Source: Hetaerina americana (taxonomy: Eukaryota; Arthropoda; Insecta; Odonata; Calopterygidae). From it: DNA of 64,000 nt. Under the pieces are notes generated by a model. That model was not told where the DNA came from, searched no databases, and worked only from the letters and a program-made list of their open reading frames with translations. This document shows positions 55,890-64,000 of the stretch, one piece after another (the first letter of the stretch is position 1; each line of letters opens with the position of its first letter). The stretch is from the NCBI GenBank assembly GCA_022747635.1, contig JAKTNV010000014.1, positions 10,303,110 through 10,367,109 on the forward strand, written 5' to 3'. The position numbers and the translations under genes are program-made.

Positions 55890-56905
55890 TGAAGGAGATT
55901 ATTCTCTTTATTCTATCGCTTCTCGAAGTCGATGATTTCTCTTTGGTGAATGAACAGTGGATATCTCCATGATTATAAATCACGGGCCGTACATAATATG
56001 AAAGTTATAAGAATAAGAAACGGAAAATCTGGTTCCCTGCAGTTATATTATCCCGCAGTGAGACAGATATCGCTGAAAGAATTCGATAAATATTTCAATC
56101 GCATAAGCCTAAGCATACCACATACATCCTCTAAAGATGTAAGAAGGCAGGCGCACGTTTGTTGGAAGCTTGTGTTTAAAGCTCATGTCCGTCAGTGTCC
56201 CCAACATTCATTCGTTCACTGGGGTCGTGTGATTGTCTGCGCTGTCATTAGTTGGTCAATTGGGCGTTTGAAAACCCTAGAGGAACCTACCTTAGAATCC
56301 CCATTGTAAAACTTAGTGAAAATAAATAGCCTGAATAATTGTGAGATGTATTAGAGCACAAGAGTAGGCCGAAGAGATGGAAAGTTCGAGTTAAACTGTT
56401 GCTAACGTGAATGGATCTAAAAAAGCGGTGAAGGCAAAAGACAAAGAGGCGCCATGTATGATAAAGCTATCATATAAGATGATCTATAATTATTTTCTCG
56501 GCCCTTTAAAAAGTGTGGAAACGTCCGTTATCGGAATTGATATCGCCTTGGAAAGGGCATATCAAGGGGATGTAGTAGTTTCATAATTCCGTGTGAAGAG
56601 CCACGAATTAAGGATATATACTGAGCAATCGGCAGAGTGACTCATTGTTGATAGCACCTGAGATTATTTGTATTCTGATGACTTCGCGGCAGTCGATCGC
56701 TCTCCAAACACTGACAATATTTCCTGCACAACGTCTACTACTCGTCTATAACGTTTCTATTCGAGCGTAAATTATTTGCAATTAAAATGCATTAGTGTTT
56801 TGGAATCTGTTGAGGAAGTGCTCAACATTTTACCTATCGTACTGGCATAGTGGTTATTGAAATACGGCTAACAACAGATGAAAAAGCATCGGTGTCATTG
56901 TCTGT
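55890..56905. other. Unannotated sequence
   Basis: A 119-codon open frame at 55950-56309 shows no known motif. No other feature. Confidence 0.35.
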
Positions 56906-56911
56906 ATCAAA

Positions 56912-56974
56912 AACTAATTATGGTTATTGGAAAAGTAGATCCTAGAGCTACTTTTCCAATAACCATAGTTAGTT
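56912..56974. repeat. Long hairpin with 27-bp arms
   Basis: AACTAATTATGGTTATTGGA plus AAAGTAG is followed, after a nine-base loop, by its reverse complement with a single G-T type mismatch. As RNA it would form a 27-bp stem. No flanking mobile-element features were found. Confidence 0.92.
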
Positions 56975-56979
56975 AAAAA

Positions 56980-59900
56980 TTACGTAGTTTCATGCGTGAT
57001 TTGATAGAATCGGAAGGTGTTAATGAGACGTATTGGGACGTAATAATAATTTTAGTTTTCCACTATTTGACTACTTCAACTCTGCACCCAAAGATGATGA
57101 AGTGCATCAAAAACTGGTCAATAGCAAATCGCTATCTGGTAAAAATTGAAATTATTGAGACATTCAAGAATTAGATCCTAGTACATTTTTGTTAGATTTT
57201 GTGTACACCATTAAAAAATAAACCTAAACTATTTTCTAAAGGCCTGCTAAAACTTTTGAACTATTGAAAATTAGATACTATCATGGGACATAAATCCGAA
57301 TCAACGGATTATCTTTTGGTACCATTTCGATTGTAAACGCTCGCAATGCCAATTCCAAGAACCCTCGCCACTTAAAACCAAGCAAATATTTGAATGTACG
57401 ACGTAACTCTCTACGTCCAGATTGCGTCGAGATAGGTTATCTGGGAGGTGACTACTATGGATCAGCAAATGGTGTGCAGCGATTAACCTATGGGAAACAC
57501 CTGTCGGGTACTAATAATTCCGGAAGGGTTGTTCGGCGATGAAATTTAATAAGAAGATATTCAACTGCCTTTTCAATATTCTATTATTTAATCCATGTAA
57601 TGGATGAGTGATAAGCTTTCACAGGATACCTGTCGCTATCTTAGGCGTCTAATTAAGGGAGTGAGACATAACTGGAAAGTGAACACAATAGCACATTTCT
57701 ATGTTAAAAATAAACGCTACTCGTATCACTCCTGTAACAGCTATGCGAAGCTCTCATCAGGTACTGATACTCTCTATTCCTAACGTCCTCTCCCACCGTC
57801 TCCTTCTCATGCCCTTTCACCCTCCTCCCCATTTCCTATGCTCGATTTTATGTGTGTGCATGTATATATTCATGCATGGCAAGCTTGCACTCGTACCAGG
57901 CGGTAATTTTGTCAATCGAAAGCACGTGAGTATTAAAGTGTTTTTTCACAAGTGGAAAAGTTTTATTTTATTTTCTTTGAATGTTCCCAGAATTCTTACA
58001 CATACATGTAGTTTCTGTGCATGCACAAAATACAACTAGAGCAAAATTAAAGTCCCTATTTAAAGCTTTACTTTGTGGAACTTCTCAATTATTGAAGGAT
58101 AAAATTAAAAAATATCTGAAGGCGATATAGTTTCGAAACTACGAACCGTGGCAATATATTATGATATTATTATATATTCTCTTTGCGCTAACAAAATCAA
58201 AATTTTTTTCGTGGAGGAATGTATATGTGTGGTCGTATTCTCTTGAATACGACGTGATTTATTATTTTTCATTGTAATGGTGGTTTCTTTTGTGTTTTTC
58301 TACGTAGCATCCATCAGTGAGTCTTACCTCAACCTATGGTTTTAGCTAACGAATATCCTGCGATGAGGAGAAAGGCGTTAAGATTATATCTAAGACTAAG
58401 GAATCACAGGTATCGCGGCGATAAGTGCTGGAGAATGATGTTGATTTGAAGCTGTGAAATTGTCTTCGATATTACAATTAGTTTTTCTATTTGTTAAAAT
58501 GTGTTATTTGTTTACATATGTTATTTGTTAATGTGTTTTATTTGTTAATATGTCAAAGGGAAAGGTAAAAAATATTAACTAAAAAAGGGTATTAACTGAG
58601 AAAATAAACTCTTGAGAGTTATATTGGCATCGAAAGAATGATTGTCCTGATTACATAAGTAAGCGAGAACCTAATAGGAGAAATATCCCGTCAGTTCCTC
58701 TGACAACTTTTACTTTTTATCATGTATATTTCGTGATCACTAGGGCTGAAAGAAGATTATGCTGTGCTAACTACACAAAAAGATACGATTACTTAAGAGA
58801 ACTTTTGATTAAATACTAAGACTAGAATTTTCTGTGCCATTGACTAATTGCTTCAAGTTCTATTAGCTAATGACAAAGTTCTAATGATAGCTAATGATAC
58901 ACCCGAACACCCCCTGCCGTACTCCCTATTGGTAGTTTTCAGGGTAAAAGTTTAGCGGGTATAATGCAAGAATATAAATTATTATAAACTGATATCCATT
59001 AAACAAGCCACTCAATACTTGTTCAATGCTTCGTAATTTACGAGGATGGATCATCAAAAAAATTTAAAACACACCTTTGCGAAGAACCGAATTAAAAAGA
59101 TGAAAGCGCTGTCTCGTTTTTATTATAGTAGTGCAGGTATTGAAGACTTGAAAACATTGCCCTCCTTTTTGGGAAGTTGTGTGCAGATTGAGTGAACTTC
59201 TCTCTATTTTTTTATTTTCTACTCAGTTTGTTGAAACCCACCACTCCCTTTGCGTGCAATCTGAAGTGTTAGGATTACTAAGAGCATGGATAACATGGAA
59301 ATCATGGATAACCCAGAAATCATAATTACCCTCATGAGTATTAATGGTAGCGGTCATCCTGAATATATTTATTGATAGTTGTTCCGTTCTTAAGATCACG
59401 CTGTATTTACATTTTAGCGTTGTATTCGTAGTGCTTTAATATTTTTACCATTGCTGAAGAACAGTTGAAGACACTCGTGGTGTGTTGCTAAGTGTGTTTC
59501 TTAATGGTGATTTATGGGCTCTCCTTGGTAGGTGAATATCGTTTAGCAGTATCTCATTTTTCATTTAAAATTATTCTGCATACATTTTATGCTTCTTATA
59601 ATTTATCTTCTTGTTTTTTACAGGTGAGAAAAATTTGTTGATGTCCTTCTCCACCCTTATCCTGTAGATCCCGGTGAGTTATCTTGTATTGCATCTTTTA
59701 TCTAATGGTCTGAATTAACTCTATAATGTTCTACTTATTCAAATTCATGTCGTATGGTTTCAAGTTATTGCCATACCTAGCTGATATGAAAATTCACAAT
59801 TTTTACTATCGGGAAGATCAATAACGGACCCGGTCTCAATTGTGGTATCGAGCTGAAATGATAAATAAATATTTCCAGGTACAAACGATCCTTTTGGATT

Positions 59901-60375
59901 ACTAATTTGAAGCTGAGTTATTCCACGACACTTCGGGTGGACAAATAATTTCCCAGCCAGTAGGAAGAAATCCTAATACGCTGGGTTGGCATAAGTAAGG
60001 CCCTTGAGCCGGATTCCATTTTTGTTCTATGCCCTATCGCGTGCTATTACAAATGACTATGTAGCATTGAGCTGGGTACAGACTCCACTTGTGTATATGG
60101 GTTCAGGGCATCCTTGAGGTTGGTCAGAGATTGTCAAAGTCTGCTCAATTCTCTGAACCGTTTTCCTGTATTATTTTAATAAGGAAAGGGGGTCGCTTGG
60201 TTTTTATCGGCGGATGGAGGATCGAATATATTGTGCGAGATATTTCCGAGTACGTTAGTCATGGTTGTTTCCCATAAGACTCCACCGACGCTCATGTGAT
60301 CTCCCGGAAAAGCGTTAAAAACTTTCCACTCTTTTATTGCAGCCCCTTTTGCCGTAGGGCGGGATGATTACGGGC
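56980..60375. other. Unannotated AT-rich sequence
   Basis: No gene, repeat family or RNA is recognised in this long stretch; open frames are short and without motifs. Confidence 0.4.
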
Positions 60376-60380
60376 CGACT

Positions 60381-60391
60381 CCCCCCCCCCC
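60381..60391 (+). repeat. Poly-C homopolymer (11 C)
   Basis: Uninterrupted C-run in a small GC-rich patch. Confidence 0.9.
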
Positions 60392-60394
60392 GTG

Positions 60395-61105
60395 CCCTTC
60401 TCGGCTTCCTTATCGAACCGAAACGATGGTGCGCACGCACTTTGTAAAAGTCACTCCGAGAAGGGAAGTACAACGTCGAAGAAATTCGGTTTTGTGGAAG
60501 AATTGCGTCTATACGCGCACCCTTGCCGAGTGCCCTAGTAACCGGCGTGGTTTTCGTTCAACTCTGCCGACTCCCTCTGGAAGTGTTTGCATGGCTGGTT
60601 TCTGTGAAGCGACTTTTCATGTCATTATATTGTTTATAATAGTTGCGAGGGGAGACGGCCAGTCGCCGATTTTCTTCAATTAATTATTCTTCTTTCGCTT
60701 AGAAAAGATTATTTTCCTGAAAATGGGTGGAGCTATGCGAACTTACCCCCATATATAGATCGAAGCGATCATCAATTGTTTTCAAATCTCTTCTCATCTT
60801 GCGAAAGGAAATTCAGGCTTGATTTCATCGATGAAATATGCAGGGGATAAATATTCACCCATTATTCTAGAATCAGTTCATTATTTGCCGAACCAATCAC
60901 CAAAAATTAAATCGAAGCAAAAGATCCGAGAGAGTGTAAATTGAGAACAGAGAGTAATATTTGGTAACAATTTTAACCTTGGTTTACCTGGATCGGGATG
61001 AGAGATGGGTCATGACCCTAGTGGGGGATCATTTCCTCCCCCACCGCAAAGGGGGGAGCACAATATAGCTGCGCGGGAATTTTTCTACGGCTACGTGCTT
61101 ATAGG
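60395..61105. other. Unannotated sequence
   Basis: A GC-richer spot at 60.39-60.68 kb contains an 85-codon frame with no recognised motif. Confidence 0.4.
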
Positions 61106-61109
61106 GTTT

Positions 61110-61260
61110 GGTAGGACATTATAAGTGGAAGGAGGAGGGTGGAGAGAAAGAGTATCGGCATTAGTTGCCTAACCTTGGTGAAACTGGCACCAAAAGGATC
61201 GCAGTTTAACAAAACATCCAAGGGGCCGTGTACCGCACTCTTAAATTCTCTCCATACAGT
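61110..61260 (-). repeat. Partial SINE, family C
   Basis: Plus-strand blocks GAGGGTGGAGAGAAA, TCGGCATTAG, GGATCGCAGTTTAAC and CAAGGGGCCG parallel blocks at 37.66-37.75 kb in order and spacing. The tRNA-like head is missing or too decayed to see. Confidence 0.45.
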
Positions 61261-61604
61261 GAGGAATAGAATTTCTACGTAATCACCTCCGATATTTTAC
61301 TGTAGTAGTTCTATACTTTGGAAGTAATCCACCGATCCGCTGCTTTTTGCTCAGTTACTTTGAACCTTACTTCTGAAATGATAAAAATTGTGATTTCCCA
61401 TGCTGATTTAATTTCTGAAACGCGTTTCATTGCCAATTCATTATAATAAATGACTTTGGAAAATTAATTTTTTTGTTAATTCAGAAAGCTTTATTTCCAC
61501 AAAATAGAACCTGCCTCTTATCCTAACCCCTCTATTTCCAACTTGAAGGTAAAAATTCGTCTCGAAGTCTTTCCTCTTCAACCATTGATCTACGTGAACG
61601 ATGC

Positions 61605-61840
61605 GTGCCTCCAAACAAATTCCTTAACTATCAATCAACCTTATGCGATATTTTTAGATCTCGTCCTCGTTCTTTTAAAATAATTTACCTCAACGCCCAA
61701 AGTACCTCTGCACACCTTGACGAATTGTGCCAACTTCTACCTGACAATGACGTTCATGCAATGTCCATCGCTGAGACTTGGCTTAGTAATAGTAATTTCG
61801 CCCAAATAAAGACCTCTTTCTATCTGCCAGTCTTATTTCC
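61605..61840 (+). pseudogene. N-terminal AP-endonuclease fragment of a non-LTR retrotransposon
   Basis: The frame includes FKIIYLNAQSTSAHLDEL and then DVHAMSIAETWLSN. This is the start of the apurinic-type endonuclease domain of Jockey/CR1-like elements: the NAQS asparagine and the ETWL glutamate are conserved catalytic or metal-binding positions. The fragment stops where a SINE is inserted at 61841. The rest of the endonuclease and the reverse transcriptase are not recognised beyond the SINE. It is the only endonuclease piece seen in the window and differs from the family 1 LINE. Confidence 0.75.
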
Positions 61841-62040
61841 AGTCCGCGGTGGCGGCGGGGTAACGTCTTCACCGGCCAACCCAAAGGTCGCGGGTTAGAT
61901 TCCTGCCTTGGTGGATTTTACTTCACCTAGGACTTGGGTGTACATTATTGCCTTCAATATCATGTCTAAGGGCTAGGTGGTAGAAGAGACTATTAGTCTC
62001 AATATCGCCCAATCAAGTCTATAAATAAATAAAAAATAAA
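61841..62040 (+). mobile_element. tRNA-derived SINE, family A, with 7-bp target duplication
   Basis: This 200-base element begins AGTCCGCGGTGGCGGCGGGG and carries GGTCGCGGGTTAGATTCCTG (B-box, mutated) and CACCTAGGACTTGGGTGT. It ends in a TAAATAAATAAAAAATAAA tail. TATTTCC lies immediately before (61834-61840) and after (62041-62047), consistent with a target-site duplication. It interrupts a LINE endonuclease frame. Confidence 0.85.
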
Positions 62041-62049
62041 TATTTCCTC

Positions 62050-63075
62050 CTGATTTCAATCCTCGGGTGCCATCTCGCGAGTATAAATGCTAAAATTCTA
62101 TTTGGATACCATCATGGGTTTCAGCAGTTTAAAATACAGCTAAAATGAAACAATCTTAACAAACGGCATACATTTTACTTGAATTCCTATTTTTTTTAGT
62201 ACCCCTTTTATCTCCTTAATTTTGAGAACTTGGTATACAGCGGGCAATAAAAGCACTTCGCGCACTCTATAGGGAAAGGAAAATGAACAGGCGCAGCGTT
62301 ACGTCTCATGCATAAAGTACACACGTAATCATTGGTTAAAGGTAAAATATAGAGTGGAATGTGACACCGGTATATCGCGGGATTTTTCCCTTAATCCGTG
62401 ATGTGGGAATATCTAAGACCCAACGGATGCATGATGTCCGGGTATTCGCGGCGTTCGGGAGCATCGCCAGGCCTTCCTCCTCTCAAAACGTTTCGACAAA
62501 CAAATAACTCTTTCGCCCGCCCTTCCGTTTGGTACTTAAACGTTCCTCCAGTTCCCTTTTTGAAGTTCCAAGTGCATCCCCGGATATTTGCCGGGGTACG
62601 TCACGAGCGCACGTCATTCAGGATCCTGTGGGGGTGTGTTTAGTGGCGATGCGGAGGATATAGGGGCGAGTGGGGGACCAAGTGGAAATGGAAATGATGC
62701 CCTGAAGTAAGATAAGATGTACTGACGTACGCATTTAAAAAAAAAATAAAGCAAGTGATAAAAATATATTTATTGGCAGAGACTCAAGGGCTTTCTAATG
62801 AAAGGTAAGGAATAAGTAAAAGGGAGCATCTTAAACTTTCTCGGGGACACGTTATCTTTTATATCGAAGGAATACTTGGGCTTGAGTCTTGCGCGACCGA
62901 ACGTAGGAGAGAAATGGGAGCGTAGTGCTTGTAAGTATAGGCAATGAGTGGAATCGAGGGGTCAATCAGGAAATGAGGTATGCCCCCCCCCTCTGGGTAA
63001 TCTTATGTCGGACCTCTGTGTCTTAGATTTGAAATCCCTTATTTGAATACGATACGAAAAGCTGTAAGCAGGTGT
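62050..63075. other. Unannotated sequence with a 9-C run at 62983-62991
   Basis: An 81-codon frame at 62398-62643 has no recognised motif. No other feature. Confidence 0.4.
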
Positions 63076-63084
63076 AAATTCTAG

Positions 63085-63650
63085 GAGTAAAACTAGAACT
63101 ATTGGAACACTTCATCTACTTGGGCAGCAGTACACTTATACTTAGGACGGACGAAGCTCGGCCGACATCAAGCAAAGAATGCTTAAAGATTTCGTGGAGA
63201 AGAGGCAGCTACCATGTTCAAAGAACCTGAGGATGCAAACAAGGAAGCAGTTAGTGAAAACGTCCAAATGGAGCATGGCACGGAGCAGAGACAGGGAATT
63301 TGGGAAAAGTGTACCAGTGAAGAATAGAAACCTTTGAATTGTGGTGTTGAAGGAGAATGATGGAGACTAGATGGATAGACGAAGTGAGGAATGAGGAAGT
63401 GTACAGGCTGTACCTGTATTGAGGCTATATGGAGATTTTTTAGAGCGAAGAAGAACGTGACGGATTAGACACACCTTGATGCACAGAGGATTGGTTAGAA
63501 ACATGATAGTAGGGAGGATGGAAGGGAGGAAGAGGAAGAAGACAAAGAAACAAGTCCATAGGACAAATTTAGAAATAGAAATAGAGAAGTAATCAGAGGA
63601 TGAGGGAATTAACACAGAGAAGAATTGAGGGTTTCAGTAGCAACCAACAT
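63085..63650 (+). pseudogene. Decayed C-terminal region of a non-LTR reverse transcriptase, family 2
   Basis: Across frameshifts the plus strand reads LLEHFIYLGSST near 63096, LRMQTRKQLVKT near 63228, then a WRRMMETRWIDEVRNEEVYR segment and HTLMHRGLVRNMIV with GRMEGRKRKKTK. The order YLGS, RKQLVKT, WRRM, HRGLV, GRxxGxR is that of the RT C-terminal region in arthropod endonuclease-reverse transcriptases. It resembles but is not the family 1 LINE, whose tail lacks HRGLV and GRxxGxR. The palm domain is not seen upstream, so it is 5'-truncated and dead. Confidence 0.65.
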
Positions 63651-63832
63651 TAGGATTGAGATAATGGTGGTAATTATTTAAATACGGCACATTCCGTCTC
63701 GAGTCTCGAATTTGGAATGCGCTGCAAGTATTTAGGATCCTTGGGAGAAATATTTGATAAAAGAATTAGATGAAGGTCAGATAAAATCTACCAGGTTCGA
63801 CAAAAATTGTTGCGATAAAAAGACGAGTGTGA

Positions 63833-63979
63833 CAGGTCTTTTTAGAAAAATTAGGCTGGGAGCCGCTTGAGACGCGAAGGGAACAATCGATGCTTAGACT
63901 TGTAGCAAGGTTAAAAACACGCGAGTTTAACTATGGCACAAGTGGAATTATTATGACCCCGCATTATTTGGGCAGGTGA
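63833..63979 (+). pseudogene. Retrotransposon pol C-terminal tail fragment
   Basis: A 48-codon frame reads EKLGWEPLETRREQSMLRLV and continues to HYLGR and a stop at 63977. LGWxPLxxRR is the hallmark of the tail of CR1/Jockey-like reverse transcriptase ORFs and matches LGLEPLDLRR at 43.1 kb on the other strand. It is cut off before the usual YRT and FFP blocks by the stop. Confidence 0.55.
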
Positions 63980-64000
63980 GACCACAAAGATGAGATAAGG

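Noticed and set aside
61841..61898. RGGGG stretch apparently continuing the LINE endonuclease frame
   Set aside because: These codons come from the inserted SINE head; resemblance to the GGGV segment of endonucleases is coincidental.

Overview
This window looks like a gene-poor, repeat-dense stretch of a large invertebrate nuclear genome, most likely an arthropod and probably an insect. It is AT-rich, has long TA and mixed microsatellites, and contains no operon-like run of genes. Every protein fragment I recognise belongs to a transposable element: two mariner-type transposase remnants, pieces of at least three non-LTR retrotransposon lineages, and several tRNA-derived SINE families. The species cannot be named from the sequence alone. 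I found no convincing exon of a host protein-coding gene; the longest open frames are either transposon debris or by-products of low-complexity CT-rich or TA-rich DNA.

Layout. 1-16 kb: AT-rich sequence with decayed LINE 3' tails (about 1.6, 5.4 and 10.7 kb), a palindromic tRNA-SINE dimer (3.5 kb), a deleted mariner (7.6 kb) and a decayed reverse transcriptase (13.5 kb). 16-31 kb: a SINE (17.9 kb), GC-rich patches (18.5, 19.6, 26.4 and 30.5 kb), a TA-rich microsatellite region with a 200-bp tandem duplication (21.6-22.3 kb), a 1.5-kb pyrimidine-rich block (25.9-27.4 kb) and two more LINE tails (28.4 and 29.3 kb). 31-33 kb: a LINE tail next to a structurally complete but internally deleted mariner with perfect 33-bp terminal inverted repeats. 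33-40 kb: AT-rich sequence, two tRNA-SINEs (37.6 and 38.1 kb) and a purine-rich, CG-rich patch (38.5-39.0 kb). 40.7-42.7 kb: the best-preserved LINE copy, 5'-truncated and mutated. 43-64 kb: SINEs, several hairpins or MITE-like inverted repeats, one apparently intact tRNA-Lys(UUU) gene (52.4 kb), a LINE endonuclease fragment interrupted by a SINE with a target-site duplication (61.6-62.0 kb), and two retrotransposon C-terminal fragments at the right edge.

The only feature likely to function as a gene is the tRNA-Lys with its pol III T-tract. The rest records repeated insertion, 5' truncation, internal deletion and inverted duplication. The CG-rich patches carrying perfect CRE palindromes are the best candidates for host regulatory DNA, but no transcript can be assigned to them from sequence alone.
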